Shown here piece by piece: positions 29,366 to 38,995 of a stretch of 64,000 bases of DNA. Within the stretch, counting starts at the first letter, position 1. Each line of letters opens with the position of its first letter. The stretch is from Cyclobacterium sp. 1_MG-2023 (GTDB lineage Bacteria > Bacteroidota > Bacteroidia > Cytophagales > Cyclobacteriaceae). Location: contig NZ_JAUOPC010000004.1 in the NCBI RefSeq assembly GCF_030546805.1, forward strand, positions 248,001-312,000, in the 5' to 3' direction. The notes beneath the pieces are model-generated. The model searched no databases. It was not told the DNA's origin and was given only the letters and a program-made list of their open reading frames with translations. The translations under genes were made by a program, and so were the position numbers.

Positions 29366-31642
29366 ATGAATAGAAAAATTTCCAACCGGGCGCTTGGTTT
29401 TGCAGGGATCCTGTCCGTATTCTTTGTACTTTCTTGGCAGGGTGTAAGTTTTAATTATGACTTTGAAAATTTTTTTCAACAGGATGATCCTGATTTGGAT
29501 TTTTACCAAGAATATAGGACTACTTTCCAAAATGACAATGATTATTTGTTGCTGGCACTCAAAAATGAGCGTGGAATATTTGATAGTGCATTTTTAGCAG
29601 AGGCATTGGCATTTTCTCGGGAACTGCATCAAATGGAAGGTGTTGATAAGGTGATTTCAATCCTTGAGCAGAAAGAACCGGTTATCGGCCCATTTGGGAT
29701 TAATTACAGGCCTTTGCTAGACTGGTCTTCAGGTGAAACCCTCTCCAAAAGTGCTGAAAATATCAAGAAAGACAGGCAGTGGAAGGGGAATTTGTTTGAT
29801 GAGCAAAGCAATACCCTTCTGCTATTGGTAGAAAACAAACAAATGATTACCAAAGAGCAGGGAGACGCCTTGTATGCAAACATTGAACAACAATTAAAAA
29901 CCTATGAATTTGATGGCTTTAAGACTGCAGGGAAAATCAAGGCCCAAGGGGCATTTGTAGCTTTGCTTCAGGAAGAATTTTCATTCTTCTTGGCTTTTGC
30001 CATGTGTGGCGTATTGTTTTTACTCTGGTTGATGTATCGTTCTTGGTGGGGAGTAATTTTACCATTTATCATTATCATCACCGGTATTTTTTGGAGTCTC
30101 GCCTTTCTGCTTTTGACGGGTGGAGAATTGGATGTGATGTCCGTCATGCAACCGCCCATTTTAATGGTGATAGGACTTAGCGGAATGGTTCATGTGGTCA
30201 ATCATTACCAAAGCGCTTTGACCTCAAAACTTCCGAAAGAGGAAGCCATTTATAAGGCATTTAAAGCCCTTGGACTGCCGGTCTTTTTAACAGCCCTCAC
30301 TACTTCACTGGGCTTTGTGTCCTTGTATTTCACCAATGTTCCCAGTTTGATGTGGTTTGGTGTGTATACCGGTTGTGGTGTAATGTTTATGTTCTTGGCC
30401 CTGTTTTCCATATTGCCCTTTGCCCTTTATCATCTTCCTCCTTTGCCATCCTCCAATCGGGAATTATGGGCAAAGAGATGGGCCGGACTATTGAAGTACT
30501 TGTATGTGAACACAGTAAACAAACGGAAGCTTGTTTTCATTGGATTTGTGCTGATTACGCTAGTGGCAGGGTATTGTATGTCCCGGGTGAAAACAAATGG
30601 GTATTTGTTGGATAGTCTTCCGGAAGGCCATGCCCTCTTGGAGGACTTTCGATTTTTTGACGAAAACTATGGAGGATCCAAGCCCTTGGAAATATACCTT
30701 CAGACGGCAGATGATAGTGGGAGCTTGTTGGATTATCAAGTGCTTCAAGAAATAAAAAAGTTGGAGGAATTTATCGGTGAGAATTACAACTCAGCCTTTA
30801 TTATGTCTCCTTTGACTGCTGTAAAAGCGGTCAATAAAGCACAAAACCGAGGGAACGCAAAGGCTTTTACTTTGCCTTCTGCACTGGCTTACGAAAGAAT
30901 GCAGCCCTTGATAGAAAGAATTGGCAAAACCCAAAATTTAAAATTGTGGACGGAAGATAAAACAGAAGGCAGGCTTTCTTCAAGAACAGCAGACAATGGG
31001 AGTTTAATAGGCAAATGGCAAAAGCAAAAATTAGAAGATTTTGTAGCAAAGAATATTGACGGGAAGCTGCTCCAAGTCAGGTTAACAGGGACTTCTTTCT
31101 TAATTGATAAAAGCCATGAACTGGTGACCTATAAAGTTTTCACAGGTCTTGGTTTTGCCTTTTTGCTTGTGGGCATCATCATTGGATTTCTTTTTAGATC
31201 TTGGAGGGTGTCTTTTCTAGTCCTTTTGCCAAATATCGTTCCCTTGGTTTGGGTAGGATGTGTCATGTATTGGTTTGGAATAGAATTTAAACTGTCCACC
31301 TCCATCGTTTTTGCCATTGCCTTTGGCATCGCAGTGGACGATAGTATTCATTTTATGACCAACCTAAGGATGCAAATGATGAAAGGTCAAGACTTGCCAA
31401 CCGCCTTATTTAATACTTTCCAGACCACCGGTAAAGCCATAGTATTAACGACCATTATTTTGGTTTCAGGTTTTGCAATGTTGACATTTAGTGATTTGGA
31501 AATCCCTTGGTTTACCGGGGTATTGGTAAGTCTTTCTTTGATTTTTGCTGTTTTGGCAGATTTGTTCTGGCTGCCGGTTTTACTGATACCCTTCAAAAAT
31601 GTGATTCAGCAGAAAGTTAATCGTCGACTTTCTGCTGACTAG
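29366..31642 (+). CDS. MMPL/RND-superfamily transporter
   Basis: This inner-membrane exporter of the RND superfamily has 758 residues and about 12 membrane helices in two repeats. Each repeat has a large periplasmic loop after the first helix (about residues 30-195 and about 400-580). Membrane segments appear as FFLAFAMCGVLFLLWLMYR and VFTGLGFAFLLVGIIIGFLF. The GIAVDDSIHFM segment near residue 655 resembles the proton-relay region of the MMPL family. Related proteins export lipids, hopanoids or pigments, so a lipid substrate is likely but not shown. Its last 26 bases overlap the end of the convergent phosphatase gene. Confidence 0.88.
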   Translation: MNRKISNRALGFAGILSVFFVLSWQGVSFNYDFENFFQQDDPDLDFYQEYRTTFQNDNDYLLLALKNERGIFDSAFLAEALAFSRELHQMEGVDKVISILEQKEPVIGPFGINYRPLLDWSSGETLSKSAENIKKDRQWKGNLFDEQSNTLLLLVENKQMITKEQGDALYANIEQQLKTYEFDGFKTAGKIKAQGAFVALLQEEFSFFLAFAMCGVLFLLWLMYRSWWGVILPFIIIITGIFWSLAFLLLTGGELDVMSVMQPPILMVIGLSGMVHVVNHYQSALTSKLPKEEAIYKAFKALGLPVFLTALTTSLGFVSLYFTNVPSLMWFGVYTGCGVMFMFLALFSILPFALYHLPPLPSSNRELWAKRWAGLLKYLYVNTVNKRKLVFIGFVLITLVAGYCMSRVKTNGYLLDSLPEGHALLEDFRFFDENYGGSKPLEIYLQTADDSGSLLDYQVLQEIKKLEEFIGENYNSAFIMSPLTAVKAVNKAQNRGNAKAFTLPSALAYERMQPLIERIGKTQNLKLWTEDKTEGRLSSRTADNGSLIGKWQKQKLEDFVAKNIDGKLLQVRLTGTSFLIDKSHELVTYKVFTGLGFAFLLVGIIIGFLFRSWRVSFLVLLPNIVPLVWVGCVMYWFGIEFKLSTSIVFAIAFGIAVDDSIHFMTNLRMQMMKGQDLPTALFNTFQTTGKAIVLTTIILVSGFAMLTFSDLEIPWFTGVLVSLSLIFAVLADLFWLPVLLIPFKNVIQQKVNRRLSAD

Positions 31643-32672
31643 GAAAGGCAAATACCGCAGAAATTGGATAATGATCTGAATAATCGACCTCTCTTAAAGT
31701 CTTAAATTGTAAAACTTCCAAGGCCTTATCAAAAAACATATTGTCTATGCGCAGGAAAAACAAAACCTTATTGTAGGTAAAACCAAAGCCTCTGCCTTTG
31801 CTTTCAAAAGCATTTTCTAAATCCTCCCTGAGTTTGAAGTAAGTATAACTGTAAGGCAAATCATTAAAATCGCCTGCTAAAATAAGCGGGTATGGGCTAT
31901 CTACCATGTGCTTTTTTAATAGCAGCATCTGGGAGGTCCTTAGCTTTATTCCCTCCTTTAATTTTTTAATGGTAGACCGGTATTGATTTTTTATTCCATC
32001 CAGATTGTCAAGATCTGCAGCTTTGATATTCATGGACTCCAAATGGGTATTGTAAACCCTAATGGTATCTTGGTTGATTTTAATATCGGCAAACATGGCT
32101 CCGTTATTTCTTTTATTGTCAAAGACCTTACCGCTATTTATGATTGGGTATTTACTGAATATAGCAATGCCATAGGATTTCTTTTTTTCATTCCCATTTG
32201 CAGAATAATAGGCATATTCATAAGCCCCATTATCACTGATCATCTTTAAGGAATTTCTCGAAGGGGTGGTGTAATCTTGGTAAAACTCCTGAAAGCATTT
32301 GATATCCGAGGGGTTTTCTTTTGCCCATTTTATGGAATTTGTGATCTTATTTTCGTTTCCATTGCCCCAGCTATTGTTAAATAACATGGTATTGTAACTC
32401 AAAAAAGTAAAACCTTCAGTGTTTGTATCCGGCTCATTCCACTGAAAAGTAATCACGAGAAATTTCCAGCCAATAATTAATGCCAAGACCGGGTAAATAA
32501 TTAAGCGAAATCTTCCGAAAAGCAATAAGACGACAAGAAAAATATTAAGCATTAAAAATACAGGAATGAGCAATGGCAAAAGGCCGGTATAGTCCCATGT
32601 TTCAGGTGAAATATGCACGCTGAAAAAGAGGGCCATTGAAATAAAAAAAATTGTAATGATTATAAAGCGCAT
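31617..32672 (-). CDS. Endonuclease/exonuclease/phosphatase-family membrane protein
   Basis: The 351-residue product has two or three N-terminal membrane helices (residues about 1-75, for example FIIITIFFISMALFFSVHI). An extracytoplasmic endonuclease/exonuclease/phosphatase (EEP) domain follows. Catalytic features are FLSYNTMLFNN, IKCFQEFYQD, LAGDFNDLPYS and DYSDHYPISA, which match the Mg-binding Asn, Glu, Asp-x-Asn and Asp-His of the family. Members cleave phosphodiesters in lipids or nucleic acids outside the cytoplasm. The 3' end overlaps the transporter gene by 26 bp in convergent orientation, so the two mRNAs are complementary at their ends. Confidence 0.9.
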   Translation of the reverse strand: MRFIIITIFFISMALFFSVHISPETWDYTGLLPLLIPVFLMLNIFLVVLLLFGRFRLIIYPVLALIIGWKFLVITFQWNEPDTNTEGFTFLSYNTMLFNNSWGNGNENKITNSIKWAKENPSDIKCFQEFYQDYTTPSRNSLKMISDNGAYEYAYYSANGNEKKKSYGIAIFSKYPIINSGKVFDNKRNNGAMFADIKINQDTIRVYNTHLESMNIKAADLDNLDGIKNQYRSTIKKLKEGIKLRTSQMLLLKKHMVDSPYPLILAGDFNDLPYSYTYFKLREDLENAFESKGRGFGFTYNKVLFFLRIDNMFFDKALEVLQFKTLREVDYSDHYPISAVFAFPSQQKVDD

Positions 32673-32989
32673 AGTGAAGATTTAAATAATTCACAAATTG
32701 GTAATAATTTTGTGCGATACCAATAGATTTAATTTTTACTACCAGTTTTGCTCCATTATTACCTCAACATATTTTCAAGGCCAATAATTTTATCCCAAAA
32801 TTAAAAATATCCCGTCAACCAAAAAAATGAAGTTTTCGGGAGTACAAAATTTAGCCGTAATTTGAGGCCTTTAATTTCATTTAAACCATAGAATTACCAT
32901 GGGTGGCAGGAAATTGATATTTAACCTATAATGCATGGATGATTAAGGAAAAAATACATAGATTAGTGTAAAATTTAATCATAATCACT
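32673..32989. other. Divergent intergenic region, no gene seen
   Basis: These 317 AT-rich bases hold the promoters of the EEP gene (minus) and of the DUF2911 operon (plus). I see no strong hairpin, repeat or clear TAnnTTTG element close to either start. Confidence 0.4.
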
Positions 32990-33559
32990 ATGAATGACCT
33001 TAGGAAACTATTTTTTAGTTTAACAGTTTTTTCCATATGCTTGGGGGCTTTCTCTTGTTCAAACCCCTCTTCCAAGTCAAATGACAATATGATGGAGGAT
33101 ACAGCAAAAGAAGTAAAAGAAAGGGCCAGTCCTTTAAAAACTACTTCCGGAAATATTGCAGGAAAGGCAGTGGCAGTTGAATATGGTGCGCCATCGGTAA
33201 AAGGCCGGGTTATCTGGGGGGATTTGGTGCCCTATGGTGAGGTTTGGAGAACAGGCGCGAATGAAGCAACAAATGTGACATTCAAAAAAGATGTGAAAGT
33301 AGAAGGAGAAGCTGTGGAGGCCGGAAGGTATTCTTTGTTTACCATTCCTAAGGAAAACGAACCTTGGACTATCATTTTAAATTCGGATTGGGATTTAGAA
33401 CACGGTCACTTTCAATACAATGAAGAGAATGATGTTTTAAGGGTAAATGTTAGCCCTTCTTTTGGAACCGACCACCAGGAAATGCTTTCCATAAAAGTGG
33501 TAAATGAAGGGATAGAAATTAAATGGGAAAAAGCTAAAGTATTGGTAAATATTGAATGA
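32990..33559 (+). CDS. DUF2911 lipoprotein
   Basis: This 189-residue lipoprotein has a lipobox at GAFSCSNPS (Cys23). The mature domain shows the DUF2911 hallmark VEYGAPSVKGR, then YGEVWRTGANEATNVTF and YSLFTIPKENEPWTIILN. The family is abundant in marine Bacteroidota and has no known function. Its stop overlaps the start of the penicillin acylase gene by 4 bp (ATGA at 33556-33559), which argues for coupled translation and a shared role. It is probably periplasmic or outer-membrane anchored. Confidence 0.87.
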   Translation: MNDLRKLFFSLTVFSICLGAFSCSNPSSKSNDNMMEDTAKEVKERASPLKTTSGNIAGKAVAVEYGAPSVKGRVIWGDLVPYGEVWRTGANEATNVTFKKDVKVEGEAVEAGRYSLFTIPKENEPWTIILNSDWDLEHGHFQYNEENDVLRVNVSPSFGTDHQEMLSIKVVNEGIEIKWEKAKVLVNIE

Positions 33560-35964
33560 AATATATAGGGTTCTTTTTTTCATTGTTGTTTTCACTATTA
33601 TTGGCTGTAGGTTTATCGATAAACATGGCCAACTTACCGCCTTTGGCCAAGATTTTTGATCCGTACAAGGGGTTTTGGCAAAATGCATACAGTGAGGATT
33701 ACAATCCTGATACGGAAGTAACCATAGCCGGACTCCAAGCTGAGGTGGAGGTAACCTACGATGAAAACCTTATCCCGCATATTTTTGCGGAAAATGAAGA
33801 AGACCTTTATAAAGTTCAAGGTTATACCACTGCCAGGCATAGGTTATGGCAGATGGAGTTTCAGGCTTTGGCTGCGGAAGGCAGGCTTTCTGAAGTCGTT
33901 GGGGAGATTGCTTTAAATAGAGATAGGGAGATGCGCAGAAAAGGCTTAGGTTTTGGTGCCAAAAATAAGTTGAAGTATCTCAAAAATAATGATCCAAGGA
34001 CACTGCAGTTGATGGAGGCATATGCCGACGGAGTAAATGCTTATATTGACCAACTTTCTCAGGCAGAATTACCTTTGGAATACAAACTTTTAGATTATTA
34101 CCCCGAGCCTTGGACTCCCTATAAATCGCTTTTGTTTCTAATGAATATGGCGGAAACCTTATCGGGAGATAGTGATTTGGCCAATACTAATTTTCGCAAT
34201 TTGTTTGGTTCCGAGTGGCAGAGAAACCTTTTCCCGGATTATCCCCAAGGAGTGGTGCCTGTGGTAGCTCAAGAAACCTGGGACTTCGAACCGGTAAAAG
34301 TAGAAGAGCCGGAAACAACTTATATTGACTCTATAAAAATCACCCAATTGCTTCCGGAAAAAGAACCCGGTTTGGGTTCAAACAATTGGGCCGTTTCAGG
34401 AGAGAAAACCGCCTCTGGATTTCCAATTTTGGCCAATGACCCGCATTTGGCACTTAACCTTCCTTCATTATGGTTTGCTGCTCAACTAAGCACTCCTGAA
34501 TATTCGGTAAAAGGAGCCACCTTACCCGGGACCTTGGGAGTAATCATTGGCTTCAATGAGAATTTTGCTTGGGGAATGACCAATGCAGACAGAGATGTGA
34601 AAGATTGGTACAAAATTACCTTTAAGGACTCCTCCAGAGAAGAATATTTATACAATGGACAATGGATCCAAAGCAGGCGTCAGCTTGAAACTTTCACAGT
34701 AAAAGGACAGAATGATTTTGTCGATACTGTGATCTATACCCATTATGGTCCGGTCGTTTACGATAGGAATTTCAAAATGAAAGGAAAGCCGGCAAACTTT
34801 GCCTTGAAGTGGACTGCCCATGGGGATTCCAATGAACAAAAAACATTCATTAACTTAAACAAAGCCAATGGTTATTCGGATTTTGAGGAGGCCCTGACAC
34901 ATTATGCGGCACCGGCTCAGAATTTTGTGTTTGCATCCCGAAACGGGGATGTTGGCATTAAGGTACAGGGAAAATTTCCCTTGAAATGGAGCGGTCAGGG
35001 CAAATACTTAATGGATGGAAGCAAGCCAATTTACGAATGGCAAGGCTATATTCCCGCAGAACATAATGCCGAAGAAATAAATCCCGAAAAGAAGTTTGTG
35101 ACCTCTGCCAACCAACATCCGGTCTCTGATAATTACCCCTATTTTGTATACAACAATAATTATGAGTATTTCAGAAATAGAAGAATTTCGGACCAATTAT
35201 TGCAACTCACTGCCATTACAGTTGACGATATGAAGGCATTGCAATTGGATAATTATAACCTACATGCTTCAGAAATATTGCCCCTGATGCTAGATAGCCT
35301 GAATAGGCAGAACATAGTGTTAGGAGAGAAGTGGTTGGCTCCTTTGGAGGCTTGGGACTATGATGCTGCTGCAGGTGAAATGGCTCCGGCATTGTTTCAA
35401 TCCTGGTGGAATCAAATGGAAAAGGCCTTGTATGCTTCTTGGGATGCCAAAGGTTTGCCTATTTCCTATCCCAATAAATTTAACCTCGCCAACCTTTTAA
35501 TAAATGAGCCCAATGCATCCTGGTTTGATGATGCCAAAACCAAGGAGAAGGAAGGGGCTTCCTTTTGGATCAATATAGGTTTTCTAGGGATGGTGGAAGA
35601 GATGGGAGAACTTACTGCCGGAAAGGATTCGATCAGTTGGTCCACTTATAAAAATACCCATATTAGTCATTTGATTCCAAACTTAACTCCTTTTGGAAGG
35701 TATAATATTCCCATTGGAGGAGGGAAAGGAATTGTCAATGCCTCGGCTTCAGACTGGGGTCCTGGCTGGAGAATGATTGTAGAGATGGGATCGGAAATTA
35801 AAGCTGTGGGTGTTTATCCCGGAGGGCAATCAGGGAATCCCGGTAGCAAATACTATGACAATCTTATAGATGCGTGGGCTTCGGGTGAATATTTAACCAT
35901 AGGCTTGCGAGACAGAAGTAAAGCAGCAGGAGATTTGTTTTATACAAAATTTAGCGCAGATTGA
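33556..35964 (+). CDS. Penicillin acylase-family N-terminal-nucleophile hydrolase
   Basis: This periplasmic amidohydrolase has 802 residues and is made as a precursor that cleaves itself. The signal peptide is MKYIGFFFSLLFSLLLAVGL. The alpha chain covers about residues 30-270. The mature beta chain should begin at the Ser of GSNNWAVSGEKTASG (about residue 274), the catalytic nucleophile exposed by autoproteolysis. DPHLALNLPSLWF and the oxyanion-region asparagine motifs follow. Family members cleave N-acyl bonds in beta-lactams or acyl-homoserine lactones, so quorum quenching is a real alternative. The gene is second in a three-gene operon. Confidence 0.94.
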   Translation: MKYIGFFFSLLFSLLLAVGLSINMANLPPLAKIFDPYKGFWQNAYSEDYNPDTEVTIAGLQAEVEVTYDENLIPHIFAENEEDLYKVQGYTTARHRLWQMEFQALAAEGRLSEVVGEIALNRDREMRRKGLGFGAKNKLKYLKNNDPRTLQLMEAYADGVNAYIDQLSQAELPLEYKLLDYYPEPWTPYKSLLFLMNMAETLSGDSDLANTNFRNLFGSEWQRNLFPDYPQGVVPVVAQETWDFEPVKVEEPETTYIDSIKITQLLPEKEPGLGSNNWAVSGEKTASGFPILANDPHLALNLPSLWFAAQLSTPEYSVKGATLPGTLGVIIGFNENFAWGMTNADRDVKDWYKITFKDSSREEYLYNGQWIQSRRQLETFTVKGQNDFVDTVIYTHYGPVVYDRNFKMKGKPANFALKWTAHGDSNEQKTFINLNKANGYSDFEEALTHYAAPAQNFVFASRNGDVGIKVQGKFPLKWSGQGKYLMDGSKPIYEWQGYIPAEHNAEEINPEKKFVTSANQHPVSDNYPYFVYNNNYEYFRNRRISDQLLQLTAITVDDMKALQLDNYNLHASEILPLMLDSLNRQNIVLGEKWLAPLEAWDYDAAAGEMAPALFQSWWNQMEKALYASWDAKGLPISYPNKFNLANLLINEPNASWFDDAKTKEKEGASFWINIGFLGMVEEMGELTAGKDSISWSTYKNTHISHLIPNLTPFGRYNIPIGGGKGIVNASASDWGPGWRMIVEMGSEIKAVGVYPGGQSGNPGSKYYDNLIDAWASGEYLTIGLRDRSKAAGDLFYTKFSAD

Positions 35965-35965
35965 T

Positions 35966-36328
35966 ATGAAATTTATCGTACATATGTTAGTCATTGCGCT
36001 TATAGCTTTTCTTTTGGGTTCAATTGTACCTTATTACGTAATGATGATGCTTATAGGAGCAGTTTCGGCATGGTTTAGAGGGGCAGCTTTTCTTGCTTTC
36101 ATTGCCGGCGCCATTGGGGTTGCAAGTGTTTGGGTCATCGCTCCATTGGTGATTTGGTCAGTTTCGGGTTCAGATCTTCCTGATAAGTTTTCTCAAATTA
36201 TGGGTTTTTCAAATGGAACAATTTTAGTAGGGATTACCGGTGTTTTAGGCTTTTTGATTGGAGGCTTTAGTGCACTGACCGGTAATTTTTTAGGGAAATT
36301 GTTTAGGGAAAGAAATGCCGGATATTGA
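35966..36328 (+). CDS. Small four-helix membrane protein
   Basis: The 120-residue protein has about four hydrophobic helices (FIVHMLVIALIAFLLGSIV, YYVMMMLIGAVSAW, AFIAGAIGVASVWVIAPL and GTILVGITGVLGFLIGGF). It lacks large loops. I recognise no family, though it has the size of small integral membrane accessory proteins. It starts one base after the acylase stop, so it is the third gene of that operon and may help the acylase or DUF2911 lipoprotein at the membrane. The role is unknown. Confidence 0.7.
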   Translation: MKFIVHMLVIALIAFLLGSIVPYYVMMMLIGAVSAWFRGAAFLAFIAGAIGVASVWVIAPLVIWSVSGSDLPDKFSQIMGFSNGTILVGITGVLGFLIGGFSALTGNFLGKLFRERNAGY

Positions 36329-36562
36329 GGTGATTAAGGGATGGGCTTTTGGCCTGTTATTTACTTGATGGTTTTTATTTCCTTCCAATTTGATTATATT
36401 AGAAAGGACATAATACCCAAAATGACATTTTTCCCCGGAATATTCACTAAACGTAGTGACTCTAGTTAAGATGTATGGATAGTCAGGAGCTTTAGGTACG
36501 CCAATTGTTAGGTCAAGGTAATAAATAGGCTGATGATTTAATTGAGGCAATTGACTTTCCAT
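36290..36562 (-). CDS. Doubtful 90-aa protein overlapping the previous gene
   Basis: A minus-strand frame starts at an ATG at 36562 (MESQLPQLNHQPIYYLDLTI). It would give a 90-residue soluble protein with VPKAPDYPYILTRVTTF and GEKCHFGYYVL. It overlaps the convergent membrane-protein gene by 39 bp and fills the otherwise empty gap before the trehalose gene. Amino-acid make-up is plausible but I recognise nothing in it. Conservation in relatives would decide. If it is not real, the 36329-36631 gap is simply a leader. Confidence 0.25.
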   Translation of the reverse strand: MESQLPQLNHQPIYYLDLTIGVPKAPDYPYILTRVTTFSEYSGEKCHFGYYVLSNIIKLEGNKNHQVNNRPKAHPLITSISGISFPKQFP

Positions 36563-36631
36563 TAATAGATTCAGGTTAAAAGTAGTATTCACTTTTGTAA
36601 AAATTTTTAAAAAATAAACCAACACAATATA

Positions 36632-38806
36632 ATGTCAAAAACAATTATCGTTTCAAATAGACTACCAATTAGTTTACAACATAAAAACGGGAAATTTGAA
36701 TTTAAGCCAAGTGCAGGTGGTTTGGCTACAGGCTTGGGTTCAATCTATAAGGAAGGGGAGAATATCTGGATAGGCTGGCCCGGAAATGACGTGGAAGACG
36801 AAGGGCAACGAAAAGAGGTGGTTGATGAGCTTATAAAATTGAAAATGGCTCCAGTCTTTCTCACCAAAAAGGATGTGGAGTTGTACTATGAGGGTTTTAG
36901 CAATGAAACCATATGGCCTGCCTTTCACTATTTCACCCAGCATATCAATTATGAGGATGAATATTGGGATGCATATTGGAATGTAAATAAAAAATTCTGT
37001 GATGCTATTTTAGCCAAAGCTAGTGATGATGACACCATTTGGGTACATGACTACCAGCTCTTGTTACTCCCAATGATGCTGCGAGAAAAATTGCCTAATG
37101 CAACCATTGCCTTTTTTCAGCACATTCCATTCCCTTCTTACGAGATCATGCGAATGCTTCCCTGGAGAAAACAAATGCTTGAGGGGATGGTTGGGGCCGA
37201 CTTGATTGGCTTTCATACTTATGATGACATGCGACACTTTTTAAGTGCCGTAGGAAGAATTTTGGGTCTCTCAAATGAGAGTGGGTTTATTCAAGCAGAC
37301 AATAGACTGATAAATGTGGATGCCTTTCCTATGGGGATCGATTATGAGAAATTTGAAAAAGCAGCATTAAGTCCAAAAACCCAAAATTTTGTAAAGAAAT
37401 TCAAGCAAACCTTGGGAGACCAAAAGTTGCTGATAACCATAGATAGGCTAGATTATTCCAAAGGGATTCCCAACCGGATAAAGGTTTTTGAAAAACTTTT
37501 GGATGAAAATCCCCAATACAGAGGGAAAGTATCCATGATAATGGTGGTGGTGCCTTCTAGAGATCAAGTGCAGTCTTATCAAACTTTAAAAGAAGAAATA
37601 GACACCTTAGTTGGGCACATAAATAGTAAATTCTCAACCCTAAACTGGGTGCCCATCCATTATTTTTACCGTAGTTTTCCATTCAATGAGTTAAGTGCTT
37701 TTTACAGCATGTCAGACATTGCTTTGGTGACGCCTCTTAGAGATGGAATGAACTTGGTGTGTAAAGAATTTGTAGCCAGCAAAACCGATAAAAAGGGAGT
37801 GCTTATTCTCTCGGAAATGGCAGGAGCCAGTAAAGAATTGGTAGATGCTATTTTGGTCAACCCGAATGATCAGGAAGGGGTAACAAGTGCCATTGTAGAG
37901 GCTCTCTCTATGGATGAGGAGGAGCAGGAGATGAGAATTAGTTCCATGCAGGCAAGTTTGAAGAAATACGATATCTTTCAGTGGGTCAAAGTGTTTATGG
38001 ACAGGCTACAGTTTGTGAAAGAGAAGCAGGCTGATCTGGAATCCAAAGCCTTGGATAAGAAAATTATTGCCCAAATGAAGAAAGCGTTTAATGTAGCTAA
38101 AAAACCGTTACTTCTATTAGATTATGATGGTACCTTGGTAGGGTTTAAGGGGAAACCACAAGATGCCTTCCCGGATGAGGAATTGAAAGTATTGGTTGCT
38201 AAACTAGCACAAAGATGCCAGACAGTAATCATAAGTGGTAGAGACAAAGAAACCCTAGGGGCATGGTTTGAAGGACAAAAAATTGACATGATTGCCGAAC
38301 ACGGTGTTTGGTTAAAAAGAAAAGACCAAAAGGAAGATTGGATTTTATATGCCGAGGTAGACGACAGTTGGAAAGAAGATATCAGAAAAGTAATGGAGTA
38401 TTATGTGTTACGTACTCCGGGAGCTTTGATTGAGGAAAAACACCATTCCCTTGTTTGGCATTTTAGGAAAGTGGAGAGTGGTTTAGGTGATCTTCGGATG
38501 AGAGAATTGTTTAGCCACTTGAAGTACATGGCCAGAGGACATAACTTACAAGTACTGGAAGGGAATAAGGTACTGGAGATCAAGCGGCCGGATATTAATA
38601 AAGGCCGTGCGGCAACCGCCATGATGAAGGGAGAGGATTATGATTTTATCATGGCCCTGGGAGATGATTGGACCGATGAAGATACGTTTAAAGCCATGCC
38701 AAAGAACGCTTATACCATAAGGGTAGGCTATACCTATACACAGGCCAATTACAATATCAAAAACCCGCAAGCAGTACGGGAGTTGCTCAAAAGTTTATTG
38801 GAATAG
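36632..38806 (+). CDS. otsA-otsB fusion: Bifunctional trehalose-6-phosphate synthase/phosphatase
   Basis: This cytoplasmic fused enzyme makes trehalose, an osmoprotectant, from UDP-glucose and glucose-6-phosphate. Residues about 1-470 are the GT20 synthase: SNRLPISL at the N-terminus, ATGLGSIYKE, VHDYQLLLLP, FFQHIPFPSYE and a nucleotide-sugar site at PLRDGMNLVCKEF. Residues about 490-724 are the HAD-type phosphatase: LLLDYDGTLVGF with the nucleophile Asp, then VIISGRD and MALGDDWTDED with the metal-binding Asp pair. The 724-residue length equals the sum of both parts. Fusion in this order is common in Bacteroidota. The gene has its own terminator. Confidence 0.97.
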   Translation: MSKTIIVSNRLPISLQHKNGKFEFKPSAGGLATGLGSIYKEGENIWIGWPGNDVEDEGQRKEVVDELIKLKMAPVFLTKKDVELYYEGFSNETIWPAFHYFTQHINYEDEYWDAYWNVNKKFCDAILAKASDDDTIWVHDYQLLLLPMMLREKLPNATIAFFQHIPFPSYEIMRMLPWRKQMLEGMVGADLIGFHTYDDMRHFLSAVGRILGLSNESGFIQADNRLINVDAFPMGIDYEKFEKAALSPKTQNFVKKFKQTLGDQKLLITIDRLDYSKGIPNRIKVFEKLLDENPQYRGKVSMIMVVVPSRDQVQSYQTLKEEIDTLVGHINSKFSTLNWVPIHYFYRSFPFNELSAFYSMSDIALVTPLRDGMNLVCKEFVASKTDKKGVLILSEMAGASKELVDAILVNPNDQEGVTSAIVEALSMDEEEQEMRISSMQASLKKYDIFQWVKVFMDRLQFVKEKQADLESKALDKKIIAQMKKAFNVAKKPLLLLDYDGTLVGFKGKPQDAFPDEELKVLVAKLAQRCQTVIISGRDKETLGAWFEGQKIDMIAEHGVWLKRKDQKEDWILYAEVDDSWKEDIRKVMEYYVLRTPGALIEEKHHSLVWHFRKVESGLGDLRMRELFSHLKYMARGHNLQVLEGNKVLEIKRPDINKGRAATAMMKGEDYDFIMALGDDWTDEDTFKAMPKNAYTIRVGYTYTQANYNIKNPQAVRELLKSLLE

Positions 38807-38840
38807 GAGGGATTTAAAGCATCGAGCTGAATTAGATGAC

Positions 38841-38882
38841 AAAACCGTAGCATTTTTTAAATGCTACGGTTTTGCTTTTTTT
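38841..38882 (+). terminator. Rho-independent terminator after the trehalose gene
   Basis: AAAACCGTAGCAT (38841-38853) pairs with ATGCTACGGTTTT (38861-38873), a 13-bp perfect stem followed by GCTTTTTTT. It lies 34 bases past the stop. Confidence 0.95.
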
Positions 38883-38995
38883 ATCCCACCCATTTAATCG
38901 GACTAGATTTAACTAAGAGCATGCTGTTATAAAGTTATTTCATTCCACTGGGTGATCGATTCTCTGGAATGGCCTACACTATCCGGCTATTTTTC

